Assembly: GCA_051649305.1 (NCBI GenBank)
Contig: JBOFGV010000044.1
Coordinates: 133,336 to 197,335 of the forward strand
Direction of reading: 5' to 3'
Origin: JADCCX01 sp051649305
Lineage (GTDB): Bacteria > Pseudomonadota > Alphaproteobacteria > Rhizobiales > Beijerinckiaceae
Length of the DNA stretch: 64,000 nt
A program made the translations under genes and the position numbers. Under the pieces are notes generated by a model, which worked only from the letters and a program-made list of their open reading frames with translations, did no database searches and was not told where the DNA came from. How positions within the stretch are numbered: position 1 is the stretch's first letter; each line of letters opens with the position of its first letter. Positions 9,184 to 18,230 of this stretch are shown here, piece by piece.

Positions 9184-10028
9184 GGTGAGTTACCTTCCAT
9201 CGTGCTGATGACACGACCGAGCAACACCCGCGCCAGATGCAATCTTGTTTCTGCGTTGCAGACATCGTGGCCCGCGAAATCAAGAGCGTCGTCAATACAG
9301 CCTTGAGCGGCTTTGATTCCAGCGCCACCTATCAGCGCCCGTGCCGCTTCAACTGCCAGAACAGGGCGATCACTGACACCAAAGAAAACCAGCTTAAGGT
9401 CAGTCCAGCGGTCCTTAGACCGTGTGCCCTGCGCCGCCAGTCCAACCAGCGCATAGTCACCGTGCCGTCGCGCGAGTTCAGAGAAACCGGCGACTGCACC
9501 CTGTTGAGCAATCGGGATTTCGACGGATGTTATAATCTCGTCAGTTTCAAGCGCTGTTGTGTAAAGCCCTTGAAAGAAGTCATGCGCCGCAATGCGTCTT
9601 GTGCCTCGGCGGCTGACGGCGACCACAGTAGCGTCCAGCGCAACGCAGCATGCAGGCCATTCTGCAGCCGGATCCGCCAGGGCGATTGAACCACCGAATG
9701 TGCCGCGGTTGCGAATGGCCGGATGCGCGATGTAGGGCGCGGCCATGGAAAGGAGCGGCAGTTTCTCCCGGATCAGAGATGAGGTCTCGATATCGCAATG
9801 CCGTGTCATGGCACCAATCTCTACAATGCCTTTTCCCAACCTGATCCCGGCGAGACCTTTGATGTGCGAGATATCAATCAGTTTCTGTGGCTGTGACAGG
9901 CGCAGGTTCAGCGAAGCCAGCAGGCTCTGGCCTCCTGCCAGAAGACGCACGTCATCACCAGCTTCGAGCTGTTTTAATGCAGCCAGCAATGTTGGCGCAC
10001 GCACATATTCGAAATCAGGCGCTTTCAA
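9180..10028 (-). CDS. Molybdenum hydroxylase FAD-binding (CoxM-type) subunit, TTG start
   Basis: I place the start at a TTG (10026-10028) giving 282 residues that begin with (M)KAPDFEYVRAPT, the usual CoxM opening. A GGGAG ribosome site lies 9 bases upstream. An upstream in-frame extension exists, but it runs through a promoter and an operator and has no family similarity. FAD motifs are AGGQSLLASLNLRL and NRGTFGGSIALADPAAE. The subunit takes electrons from the 2Fe-2S subunit to an external acceptor. It is the first gene of the eight-gene operon. Confidence 0.88.
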   Translation of the reverse strand: MKAPDFEYVRAPTLLAALKQLEAGDDVRLLAGGQSLLASLNLRLSQPQKLIDISHIKGLAGIRLGKGIVEIGAMTRHCDIETSSLIREKLPLLSMAAPYIAHPAIRNRGTFGGSIALADPAAEWPACCVALDATVVAVSRRGTRRIAAHDFFQGLYTTALETDEIITSVEIPIAQQGAVAGFSELARRHGDYALVGLAAQGTRSKDRWTDLKLVFFGVSDRPVLAVEAARALIGGAGIKAAQGCIDDALDFAGHDVCNAETRLHLARVLLGRVISTMEGNSP

Positions 10029-10055
10029 AGGCCCAAGACTCCCGAGTCTATTATC

Positions 10056-10073
10056 ATTTATCGTTAGATAAAT
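10056..10073. promoter_or_regulatory. Operator-like inverted repeat between the hydroxylase operon and tetR
   Basis: ATTTATC-GTTA-GATAAAT is a perfect 7+7 inverted repeat. It overlaps the last two bases of the -10 box of the leftward promoter and covers the presumed start of transcription, an ideal repressor position. The divergently encoded TetR-family protein 95 bases to the right is the obvious ligand (inference). Confidence 0.65.
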
Positions 10074-10100
10074 TAGATCGCCTGCCGCACGAATTGTCAA
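10072..10100 (-). promoter_or_regulatory. Sigma-70-type promoter of the hydroxylase / Liv importer operon
   Basis: Read on the minus strand: -35 TTGACA (10100-10095), a 17-base spacer, and -10 TCTAAT (10077-10072). The -35 is consensus and the -10 has one mismatch. The TTG start of the FAD subunit lies about 44 bases downstream. The operator palindrome sits directly on the -10 edge and the initiation region. Confidence 0.65.
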
Positions 10101-10167
10101 TGTATAGTTGCTGATGCTAGATGGTTTGCACTTGCACGTCGTGATCATACCGTTTGGCAATTCAGAA

Positions 10168-10839
10168 ATGACAATCAAGCAGCGTCTCACCCCGGCGGAC
10201 AGGGAACGTCAGATCGTTGACGGTGCCATCGCTTTCTTTGCCGAGGTGGGTCTAGATGGACAAACCCGCGAACTTGCAAAGCGGCTCGGCATCACACAGC
10301 CCCTTCTTTATCGATACTTTCCAAGCAAGGACCTCTTGCTCGAACGGGTGTATGAAGAGGTTTATGACAAGCGCTGGAAGCCGGAATGGGAAGCACTCAT
10401 TGCCGATCGATCACTTTCAATCGGAGAGAGATTTCGCCGTTTTGAAAAGGATTATCAACGTACAATCATGACTTATGACTGGCTGCGCATCTTTTTCTCT
10501 GCCGGATTGAAGGGAACCGATTTACCGGCACGCTATCTTTCCAGAGTGCGAAGCTTGATCTTTACGCCGGTTCTGGGGGAGTTGCGACGCGAGCTGGGCT
10601 TGCCCTCGCCGGACGAGCTGCCTTTGACTGCCCAGGAGTTTGAACTGATATTCGGCATCCATGGCGCGCTGCTTTATGTCGGCATCCGCAAGTTCATTTA
10701 TAACATGGATGTATCAGCCGATCAGGAACTGGTTTTTGATGCAGAAATTGATGCGTTTCTGGCAGGCGTCGGCCCGGTGATGCGTCGGCTGATTTCTGAA
10801 GAGCAGGCGCGAAAGACGAGCAACAGAATTTCAGCTTGA
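10168..10839 (+). CDS. TetR/AcrR-family transcriptional regulator
   Basis: Protein of 223 residues. The N-terminal domain has RELAKRLGITQPLLYRYFPSK (about 33-53), the TetR helix-turn-helix followed by the YRYFPSKDLL signature. The C-terminal ligand domain is variable and not recognisable further. I chose the ATG at 10168, which gives a normal-length N-terminal arm; the ribosome site there is weak. It probably represses the divergent hydroxylase/importer operon and may also regulate the downstream monooxygenase gene, 91 bases away in the same direction. Confidence 0.9.
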   Translation: MTIKQRLTPADRERQIVDGAIAFFAEVGLDGQTRELAKRLGITQPLLYRYFPSKDLLLERVYEEVYDKRWKPEWEALIADRSLSIGERFRRFEKDYQRTIMTYDWLRIFFSAGLKGTDLPARYLSRVRSLIFTPVLGELRRELGLPSPDELPLTAQEFELIFGIHGALLYVGIRKFIYNMDVSADQELVFDAEIDAFLAGVGPVMRRLISEEQARKTSNRISA

Positions 10840-10930
10840 TCCCTTTCTGGCAAGACAAATGATCAAATGATCATTATTGAGCCATATAGCGCTTAATCAA
10901 TTTTTTCCATGTCCGGGCCCGGATCGCACC

Positions 10931-12130
10931 ATGAATCAACGTGCAATAATCATAGGCGGCTCTCTCGCAGGTCTGTTCACGGGCCTGTTGCTGCGCCGCA
11001 TCGGCTGGCAGGTGACGATCCATGAACGCAGCGGTGCCGAGCTTGGTTCGCGTGGCGCGGGCATTGTGACGCACGACAGCCTTCATGATATCCTTGCCAC
11101 GGCAGTGGGTTACCGGGAGGATATCGGTGTCAAACTGACGGGCCGCACCGTACTTGACGTTGGGGGCGAGTCGCTTTGCGAAAATCACAGAGAGCAGATT
11201 GTGGCTTCCTGGGATCAACTCTGGAAAAGGCTGCGCCGCGCAGCGGATGATATTTATAAACATGACAGCGCCTTGATAAGCTTCGCCCAAGGCAGCACCG
11301 GCGTTGAGGTTTCCTTCGCCAACGGCGTGCATGAAAAGTGCGATATCCTCGTCGCTGCCGATGGCATTCAGTCGACTATACGCAACAGTCTCATGCCAGA
11401 GATCAAGCCGCAGTATGCAGGGTATATTGCCTGGCGGGGGCTGGTTGAGAAGTCTGAGCTTTCATCGGGCACGGTGGCTCAACTCTTTGACCGGTTCGGG
11501 TTTTGTTTGCCGCCATCGGAACAAATGCTGGGATATCCCGTTGATGGAGAAGAACCAGGACAGTTCCGTTACAATTATGTCTGGTATCGCCCCGCACACG
11601 CTGATCATGACATTCCCCGTCTGCTCACCGGAAAGAACGGCAAGCAGTATGCTGGCGGTATTCCTCCGGACCAGATCCATTCTGACATCCTGACAGAAAT
11701 GCGAGAGGCGGCCACGCGCCTGCTCGCTCCGGCATTTGCAGAAGTCGTGCATAAAACGCGCCAGCCCTTGCTCCAGCCGATTGTAGATCTTGAGGTGCCA
11801 CAGATGTGCACAGGCCGTATCGTGCTGCTTGGCGACGCGGCTTTTGTGGCACGCCCGCATGTTGGCATGGGGGTCACGAAAGCAGCCGAGGATGCTTTGG
11901 CTCTGGCAACATGCTTGCAAAATGGCTCTGATCTGGACACGGCCTTACAGAGCTTTTCGGAAGAACGCGTCGCAACAGGTCAACGCATCATTCGCCGCGC
12001 CAGACACCTTGGGGCCTACATGCAGGCACAGCTTCTTTCAGAGGAAGAGCGCAAACGCGCCGATGCGCATCGCAGCCCGGAAGCCGTCATGCTCGAAACG
12101 GCGACAACAGCCGGGATGGCGCACTGGTGA
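10931..12130 (+). CDS. FAD-dependent monooxygenase, 2,6-dihydroxypyridine 3-hydroxylase-like
   Basis: Protein of 399 residues of the p-hydroxybenzoate-hydroxylase fold. Visible are the FAD site IIIGGSLAGL, the RGAGIVTH region, YAGYIAWRGL and the second FAD motif GDAAFVARPHVGMGVTKAAEDA. The last two closely match what I recall of Arthrobacter 2,6-dihydroxypyridine 3-hydroxylase. It would add a hydroxyl to an electron-rich ring using NAD(P)H and O2. The ATG at 10931 starts directly before the FAD motif; a TTG frame extension upstream lacks support. Next to a molybdenum hydroxylase, it fits the second step of an N-heteroaromatic pathway (inference). Confidence 0.85.
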   Translation: MNQRAIIIGGSLAGLFTGLLLRRIGWQVTIHERSGAELGSRGAGIVTHDSLHDILATAVGYREDIGVKLTGRTVLDVGGESLCENHREQIVASWDQLWKRLRRAADDIYKHDSALISFAQGSTGVEVSFANGVHEKCDILVAADGIQSTIRNSLMPEIKPQYAGYIAWRGLVEKSELSSGTVAQLFDRFGFCLPPSEQMLGYPVDGEEPGQFRYNYVWYRPAHADHDIPRLLTGKNGKQYAGGIPPDQIHSDILTEMREAATRLLAPAFAEVVHKTRQPLLQPIVDLEVPQMCTGRIVLLGDAAFVARPHVGMGVTKAAEDALALATCLQNGSDLDTALQSFSEERVATGQRIIRRARHLGAYMQAQLLSEEERKRADAHRSPEAVMLETATTAGMAHW

Positions 12131-12177
12131 TGCAATCGCTGTGAGATGCGTGTTGGCTGCGCAGGGTTTATCTCCAC

Positions 12178-13167
12178 TCACTCCAGCTTGACGCCTGCTG
12201 CCTGAATGATTGGCGTCCAGCGCGCAATCTCGGAACCGATGAACGCGCGCAGACCTGTCGATGTCTGCAGTTCGGCTGACGGCACTTCCGCGCCAATCTC
12301 GTCAAGCTTGGCCTTCATCACAGGGTCATTGAGTGCCGCACGCAACGCACCATTCAGCTTCTCAACCGCAGCAGGAGGGGCATCCTTGTGGGTGAACATG
12401 GCGTTCCAGACGATGACCTTGAAGTTGGGCACTCCCGCTTCCGTGCTTGTTGGCACATCAGGCAGCAAAGGCGCACGCTTGTCCTGCGCAATGGCGAGCG
12501 TTTTGATTGTCCCTGCGCGCGTCTGGGGTGCTACATTCACGCCCTGATCACAAAGGTAGTCTACCTGTCCACCGACAAGATCGTTCATCGCTGGTGCCGT
12601 GCCCCGATAAGGAACGCCCTTCACGGACACGCCGATCACCGAGTGGAACAACAGGCAGGTTGTATGGCTCACGGAACCGACACCGGCATGGGCGTTGTTG
12701 GCGGTTGCCTGATTGACCTTCAGCCACTCCACGAGATCCTTAAGTGTGTTTGCTGGATGAGTCTTGCGCACATTCACGAAGATCGGGTTGGTGTTGACGA
12801 GGCCGACATGGGCGAAATCCTCAACCGGCTTGTACCTGAGATTGGGATTGAGAGAGACCGCCGCAGCGTGCGTGCCGGTGTGGCCAATCAGGATCGTGTG
12901 CCCGTCAGGTGCTGATGCGATCAATCTGCTGCCAGCCAGAGTACCGGCCGCGCCCACCGCATTCTCAATCACAACTGGCTGGCCAAGCGTGCGCGCCATA
13001 TGTTCGCCGATCAACCGCCCGACAACATCTGTCGGTCCTCCTGCGGCAAAAGGAATGAGCATGGTCACCGGCTTTGACGGGAAAGTCTGGGCCTGCCCCG
13101 GGCTTGCCACTGCCAAAAGGGCTGCTGCTGCCAGACCAAGCATTGTTGTTCTGCGATGATGTTTCAT
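12178..13167 (-). CDS. Bug/TctC-family periplasmic solute receptor (1 of 6)
   Basis: Protein of 329 residues: signal peptide ending ASPGQAQ near residue 27, then FPSKPVTMLIPFAAGGPTDVVGR, the Bug-family opening with the AAGGxxD carboxylate-binding loop. The body has VIENAVGAAGT and PDGHTILIGH, both family hallmarks. These proteins capture carboxylates for TctAB permeases. It is the last gene of the fumarase-MmgE/PrpD-hydratase-dehydrogenase operon, so its ligand is probably that pathway's substrate. No TctA or TctB gene is adjacent. Confidence 0.93.
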   Translation of the reverse strand: MKHHRRTTMLGLAAAALLAVASPGQAQTFPSKPVTMLIPFAAGGPTDVVGRLIGEHMARTLGQPVVIENAVGAAGTLAGSRLIASAPDGHTILIGHTGTHAAAVSLNPNLRYKPVEDFAHVGLVNTNPIFVNVRKTHPANTLKDLVEWLKVNQATANNAHAGVGSVSHTTCLLFHSVIGVSVKGVPYRGTAPAMNDLVGGQVDYLCDQGVNVAPQTRAGTIKTLAIAQDKRAPLLPDVPTSTEAGVPNFKVIVWNAMFTHKDAPPAAVEKLNGALRAALNDPVMKAKLDEIGAEVPSAELQTSTGLRAFIGSEIARWTPIIQAAGVKLE

Positions 13168-13204
13168 GGTGCTTCCTCCAAAGCGTTGTTATTTTCTTGT
13201 TGGT

Positions 13205-14368
13205 TTAGAATGATCGTGGCAGTCCTAGAATGTGCTCGGCCACATACGAGAGTATCAGGTTCGTCGAGATTGGCGCTACCTGATAAAGCCGCGTCTCACG
13301 GAACTTGCGCTCTACGTCATATTCGCAGGCAAAGCCGAAGCCGCCGTGGAACTGGATGCAGGCATTCGCCGCTTCCCAGCTTGCCTTGGCCGCGAGATAC
13401 TTTGCCATGTTGGCCTGCGCACCACAGGGCTTTCCCTCATCGTAAAGGCGGCAGGCTTCAAAGCGCATGAGGTTGGCAGCCTCCACCTCGATAAAGCTCT
13501 CGGCAATCGGAAATTGCACGCCCTGATTTTGCCCGATCGGGCGCCCGAAAACCTGACGTTCCTTGGCATAGGCCGTGACCTTGTCGATGAACCAGTAGCC
13601 ATCGCCAATGCACTCTGCGGCGATCAGGGTGCGCTCGGCATTGAGCCCGTTGAGAATGTATTTGAAGCCTTGACCCTCTTCTCCAATCAGGTTTTCCGCC
13701 GGGATTTCAAGATTGTCGAAGAACAGCTCGTTCGTTTCGTGGTTGACCATGTTGAGAATGGGGCGGACGGTCATGCCTGACCCCATCGCTGCCTTGATGT
13801 CGACAAGGAAGATCGAGAGCCCTTCAGACTTTTTCTTCACCTCGGCCAGAGGGGTGGTGCGCGCCAGCAGGATCATCAGGTCGGAATGCTGCACCCGGCT
13901 GATCCAGACCTTCTGGCCGTTGATGACATAGCGGTCACCATGGCGGACCGCCGTGGTCTTTATCTTCGTCGTGTCTGTGCCAGTTGTCGGTTCTGTCACG
14001 CCCATGGACTGGAGGCGGAGTTCGCCAGACGCAATGCGCGGCAGATATTTCTTCTTCTGTTCGTCTGATCCGGCGCGCAGCAATGTGCCCATATTGTACA
14101 TCTGGCCATGGCAGGCACCGGAGTTTCCGCCAGCTCGGTTGATCTCCTCCATGATCACCGAAGCTTCGGTGAGGCCAAGGCCAGAACCGCCATACTCCTC
14201 GGGAATGAGCGCAGCCATCCAGCCAGCTTTCGTCAAGGCATCCACAAACGCTTCCGGGTAGCCGCGCGCCTCATCGACCTTACGGTGATACTCGGGAGGG
14301 AATGCTGCGCAGAGGTCGCGCACCGCCTCGCGGATTTCCTGAAACTGATCTGAGCCTATAGTCTGCAT
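13205..14368 (-). CDS. Acyl-CoA dehydrogenase
   Basis: Protein of 387 residues with the three-part ACAD layout. The N-terminal helices include LIPEEYGGSGLGLTEASVIMEEI. The middle FAD/substrate segment reads SMGVTEPTTGTDTTKIKTTA, and the C-terminal part has QFHGGFGFACEYDVERKFRETR. It makes an alpha,beta-double bond in an acyl-CoA and passes electrons to ETF. I chose the ATG at 14368, with GGAA and GAAGAGAA upstream; a longer frame would overlap the hydratase gene. The neighbouring CoA hydratase-like and CoA-transferase genes support a CoA-ester pathway. Confidence 0.92.
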   Translation of the reverse strand: MQTIGSDQFQEIREAVRDLCAAFPPEYHRKVDEARGYPEAFVDALTKAGWMAALIPEEYGGSGLGLTEASVIMEEINRAGGNSGACHGQMYNMGTLLRAGSDEQKKKYLPRIASGELRLQSMGVTEPTTGTDTTKIKTTAVRHGDRYVINGQKVWISRVQHSDLMILLARTTPLAEVKKKSEGLSIFLVDIKAAMGSGMTVRPILNMVNHETNELFFDNLEIPAENLIGEEGQGFKYILNGLNAERTLIAAECIGDGYWFIDKVTAYAKERQVFGRPIGQNQGVQFPIAESFIEVEAANLMRFEACRLYDEGKPCGAQANMAKYLAAKASWEAANACIQFHGGFGFACEYDVERKFRETRLYQVAPISTNLILSYVAEHILGLPRSF

Positions 14369-14390
14369 TTCTCTTCGTATTTCCTTGTTG

Positions 14391-15236
14391 TCAGACGAAC
14401 TCTGCCGCCCCATCCATTGTCAATGCGCCAGCCTTCTCGGCCCAGACCCGTGCTGTGCCTGATCCGGTCATCATACCTTTCACCTCGAAGGGGTCTATAT
14501 GAAATGTGGGTGCGACGGCGCGAAAGGAAAATGCGGTTACACGTGCATCTGGTCTGGCGCGGCGAACGCCATCAAGCAACATTGTGGCGATCAATGGTCC
14601 GTGGACGATGAGGCCGGGGTAGCCTTCTTCCTTGGTCACATAATCGAGATCGTAATGGATGCGGTGCGAGTTGAATGTCAGCGCCGAGTAGCGGAACAGC
14701 AGCACCGGGTCAGGCACAATTGGCAAGCTCCAGTCGGCCTTTTCCGGCGGTGTAACAGAGGGTGGTACCGGTGCGTTGGGATCAGGCGCACCGCGATAAA
14801 CGATGTCATGCTCTTCCTCGATCGCCAACCCGCCATCGTCGATCACGTGACGCACCGTGACAAAGACAAGGTCGCCAGACTTGCCACTCTTGTGCTCGAC
14901 ACTTTTAACGGTTGAAACCCGCGTCGCCTGTGCACCAATGAGCAATGGCTTCACGAAGCGCAACCGGCTTCCCGCCCACATCCGGCGTGGCAGCGGGACA
15001 GGCGGCAGAAACCCGCCGCGCGCGGGATGCCCGTCAGGCCCGGCTTCGCTGAGGGGAGAAATGGGCAGGAAATGCAGCCAGTGCCAGAGTGGTGGCAAAG
15101 GCGAGCCCTCGATGTATGGCGGATCATCGCGGTTAAGCGTGGCGGCGAGTGCATTGGACGGGAAAGCAGCAAGCCGCTCGGTGCTGGTCTCACTGCGGCC
15201 AATCCATTGGCGAAGATGGTTGATATTGAGGGTCAT
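14391..15236 (-). CDS. MaoC/FAS1-type dehydratase, mesaconyl-C4-CoA hydratase-like
   Basis: Protein of 281 residues made of two hot-dog halves. The N-terminal half has PPLWHWLHFLP and the region PRRMWAGSRLRF. The C-terminal half has RYSALTFNSHRIHYDLDYVTKEEGYPGLIVHGP, the hydratase motif with Asn, His and Asp. This arrangement matches mesaconyl-C4-CoA hydratase (3-hydroxypropionate cycle) and related enzymes. It would hydrate or dehydrate a short branched dicarboxyl-CoA in the cytoplasm. The exact substrate is not visible. Confidence 0.82.
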   Translation of the reverse strand: MTLNINHLRQWIGRSETSTERLAAFPSNALAATLNRDDPPYIEGSPLPPLWHWLHFLPISPLSEAGPDGHPARGGFLPPVPLPRRMWAGSRLRFVKPLLIGAQATRVSTVKSVEHKSGKSGDLVFVTVRHVIDDGGLAIEEEHDIVYRGAPDPNAPVPPSVTPPEKADWSLPIVPDPVLLFRYSALTFNSHRIHYDLDYVTKEEGYPGLIVHGPLIATMLLDGVRRARPDARVTAFSFRAVAPTFHIDPFEVKGMMTGSGTARVWAEKAGALTMDGAAEFV

Positions 15237-15243
15237 TGCTGGT

Positions 15244-16599
15244 TCAGACCTTGTGCTTCAGCGCCAACGCCGAGAGCGTGGCAGCAATGTCGCGTGCAGA
15301 TTTCTCGACGATCGTATCGTCAAGTGCAATCACCGCGTCAGCTGCTTCCGCAGGAAGAAGCGCACGAACCTTGGCAACTATCTTGGAGCGCCGCGCTGGC
15401 AACGCAAGGGGTGTATCAAGATCAACAAAGGTCTGATGGTGCGCCCCTGCCTTCATCTCGATCCGCACATCAGCAGCCGTATCGGAAATGGCAGGATCGC
15501 CGATCGTTTCCACGATATCACGGATAGCGATAAGATCTGGCCGCAGGCAGTTTTCGGATGAGAAGACATCCAGCGCGCCGGTGTCAATTCCGGCCAGCGC
15601 CATGGCGCTGGTCAGGCGATAGCTGAACTTTGCCTCAAGCCCGGTGACAGGTGACTGGATATCACAGACCCGCAACCAGCGTGGGCTCACGCGGAGAGCC
15701 ACGCGACGCACATCGGCCAGCGAGAAGCCGGGCTTTTGCCGAAGCCCGATAAGGGCTTCAAGCGTTGCATGCGTGCCATGGCAGCAGGCGTGAAACTTGT
15801 GCTGCACAGTCTCGAACCAGAAGTCCTCGCCAAGCCCAGCCAGCGACGCTTCCAGATCCTCGCACGCTCCCGCATGGGTGTCAGCGAAACCCTGTATACA
15901 CTCAATACCATCAGGGCGTGAGATGAACCCTTGCGCTGCGAGCAGTGCCGCCTCGATACCGTTTGATGCGGCGATGCCTGCGTTGAAAGGCTTGCCCATG
16001 GTGCCGAATTGCGATTTGAGCCCCGAGGCTCGTGTTGCCACAATGCCAAGGGCGTGACGCATCTGCTCGTTTGTCAGCCCCAGCAATCGCCCTGCAGCAA
16101 CGGTTGCACCGAATGCGCCCGATGTCGCAGTCTGGTGAAAGCCGTGGTTGTAGTGCTGGGTGCCGAGCCACTGGCCAAGCCGCACTGCGGCCTCCATGCC
16201 GACAAGGGCTGCGTCCAGAAACGCAGCACCATCAGCATTCTGCCGCTCTGCCATGGCGAGTGCCGCCGGAAATAAAGCCACGCTGGGGTGTCCCACATAA
16301 GCGAAATGCGTGTCATCATAGTCCAGCGCGTGTGAGACCAGACCATTGGCGAGTGCAGCGGCGCGTGCCGGAAGCTTGACCGAAAGACCAAGCACTGTGG
16401 CCTGTGGCGCGCCGCTTTCCTCAGCCACAACAGTGCGCACAATGCGGGCCGCCGGTTCATCGATGCCCGCAATCGCGACCGCAGCCCAGTCCATCAGCGA
16501 CAGCCGTGCAACCGCCAAGGCCGAGGCGGGAGCGGTTCTTTTACGGTTTGAGCCAAAGGCGGCCAAACGCGCCGTGATGGACGCAGTATCGATGTTCAT
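15244..16599 (-). CDS. MmgE/PrpD-family protein (1 of 3)
   Basis: Protein of 451 residues. Family landmarks are VSHALDYDDTHFAYVGHPSVALFPAALA with the HALDYDDT motif, HQTATSGAFGATVAAGRLLGL, and KPFNAGIAASNG. The family includes 2-methylcitrate dehydratase, aconitate decarboxylase and iminodisuccinate epimerase. It overlaps the class I fumarase gene by 4 bases and lies 7 bases from the hydratase gene. That suggests it acts on an unsaturated or hydroxylated tri/dicarboxylate of the same pathway. Confidence 0.9.
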   Translation of the reverse strand: MNIDTASITARLAAFGSNRKRTAPASALAVARLSLMDWAAVAIAGIDEPAARIVRTVVAEESGAPQATVLGLSVKLPARAAALANGLVSHALDYDDTHFAYVGHPSVALFPAALAMAERQNADGAAFLDAALVGMEAAVRLGQWLGTQHYNHGFHQTATSGAFGATVAAGRLLGLTNEQMRHALGIVATRASGLKSQFGTMGKPFNAGIAASNGIEAALLAAQGFISRPDGIECIQGFADTHAGACEDLEASLAGLGEDFWFETVQHKFHACCHGTHATLEALIGLRQKPGFSLADVRRVALRVSPRWLRVCDIQSPVTGLEAKFSYRLTSAMALAGIDTGALDVFSSENCLRPDLIAIRDIVETIGDPAISDTAADVRIEMKAGAHHQTFVDLDTPLALPARRSKIVAKVRALLPAEAADAVIALDDTIVEKSARDIAATLSALALKHKV

Positions 16600-18086
16600 C
16601 CTGACCTCCGCCAGAGTGATGGCCCCAGGGTGTGGATCGCGGCACCGCTCGCATCAACGGCCACTGTTACCGGCATGTCCTTGACCTCAAATTCATGGAT
16701 TGCCTCCATACCAAGATCAGCGAAAGCAACCACCCGAGCCGATGTGATGGCTTTTGAAACAAGATAGGCCGCCCCGCCAACCGCCATGAGATAAGCCGCG
16801 CCGTGACGGCAGATCGAAGCGATCGTGTCTGGTCCGCGCTCAGCCTTGCCAACCATCAAGGCGAGCCCACCGTGGCCCAGCATGAGGTCTGTGTATCCAT
16901 CCATGCGTGTGGAGGTGGTCGGTCCCGCCGGGCCAACGACTTCATCACGAACGGCATTCACCGGGCCGACATAGTAGATCGCGCGACCGTTGAAATCGAC
17001 TGGCCAGGGCTGACCTTCCGCCTGCAGTTTGGCGAGGCGCGCATGAGCAGCGTCGCGGCCGGTCAGCAGCCGTCCTGATAGCAGCAACGTATCGCCCGCC
17101 TTCCAGCCCGCGATCTCATCGCGTGTTAACGTATCGAGATTGATGGACTTCGTGGCCACACGCTCCATAACGATTTCCGGCCAGACTGATAAATCGGGGG
17201 GATCGAAGCGCGCAGGCCCTGATCCATCCATACGGAAATGGATATGCCGGTCCGCTGCACATTGCGGAATCAACCCGATGGGCTTTGAAGCAGCATGGGT
17301 CGGGAAATCAAGAATCTTGACATCGAGAACAGTCGTCAAGCCACCAAGCCCCTGTGCACCAATGCCCAGCGCGTTGACCTTGTGGTAGAGTTCGATCCGC
17401 ATCTCCTCAATCTTTGAGGCTGGCCCCCGGCGCAAAAGATCCGGCATATCGATTGGCGCAAGCAGCGATTGTTTGGCAAGCGTGAGGGCCTTCTCGGGCG
17501 AGCCGCCCACACCTATGCCAAGCAGTCCCGGCGGGCACCAGCCAGCACCCATTTTTTCAACGGAACGCAACACCCACTCAACGATATCGTCCTGCGGATC
17601 AAGGACGGCAAACTTCGCCTTGTTCTCCGAGCCACCACCCTTGGCTGCGACATGAATATCGACCATATCACCCGCAACAAGCTCAACGTGCAGCATGGCA
17701 GGCGTATTGTCGCCCGTGTTCCGGCGCTCAAAAATCGGGTCACTGACCATCGACATGCGCAGCGGATTGTCTTCGTTGGCGTAGGCAAGCCTGACACCTT
17801 CATTCACCACATCCTGCAACGACCGTGATGTGGCGATCCGCGCTCCGACACCAACTTTCATGAAGATCTGCGCTGAACCCGTATCCTGACACATCGGGCG
17901 CTTTCCAAGCGCTGCCATGCGGGAGTTGACCAGAATCTGCGCGATCGCATTCTTGGCTGCCGGGCTTTGCTCATGCTCATACGCTGCGGCGAGATTGCTG
18001 ATATAGTCAGCGGGATGGAAGCAGGCGATATACTGCAACGCCTCGGCTATGCCCTCGATGAGGTCGCTTTCGCTAATTGTTGTCAT
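16596..18086 (-). CDS. Class I (Fe-S) fumarate hydratase family protein
   Basis: Protein of 496 residues with fused alpha and beta parts. The alpha part has PMCQDTGSAQIF (a cluster Cys), VAAKGGGSENKAKFAVLDP and GWCPPGLLGIGVGG. The beta part has GRDAAHARL and GPTTSTRMDGY. Such enzymes add water to fumarate and often to mesaconate. I chose the ATG at 18086, because upstream residues show no similarity. In this operon a mesaconase or another dicarboxylate-hydratase role is as likely as TCA-cycle fumarase (inference). Confidence 0.9.
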   Translation of the reverse strand: MTTISESDLIEGIAEALQYIACFHPADYISNLAAAYEHEQSPAAKNAIAQILVNSRMAALGKRPMCQDTGSAQIFMKVGVGARIATSRSLQDVVNEGVRLAYANEDNPLRMSMVSDPIFERRNTGDNTPAMLHVELVAGDMVDIHVAAKGGGSENKAKFAVLDPQDDIVEWVLRSVEKMGAGWCPPGLLGIGVGGSPEKALTLAKQSLLAPIDMPDLLRRGPASKIEEMRIELYHKVNALGIGAQGLGGLTTVLDVKILDFPTHAASKPIGLIPQCAADRHIHFRMDGSGPARFDPPDLSVWPEIVMERVATKSINLDTLTRDEIAGWKAGDTLLLSGRLLTGRDAAHARLAKLQAEGQPWPVDFNGRAIYYVGPVNAVRDEVVGPAGPTTSTRMDGYTDLMLGHGGLALMVGKAERGPDTIASICRHGAAYLMAVGGAAYLVSKAITSARVVAFADLGMEAIHEFEVKDMPVTVAVDASGAAIHTLGPSLWRRSG

Positions 18087-18230
18087 GCGAAGTTCGCCAG
18101 GATGGTGGGACAAATCACCTCATCACAGTCGGGCTGTGCGAAGAGATACGCCGCCGGAGCGTTTCCGCCGCGTTCGACACCTTGTGTCAAAAGACGCAGA
18201 TCAATCAGGTCATCGTGCACAGCATTCGCC

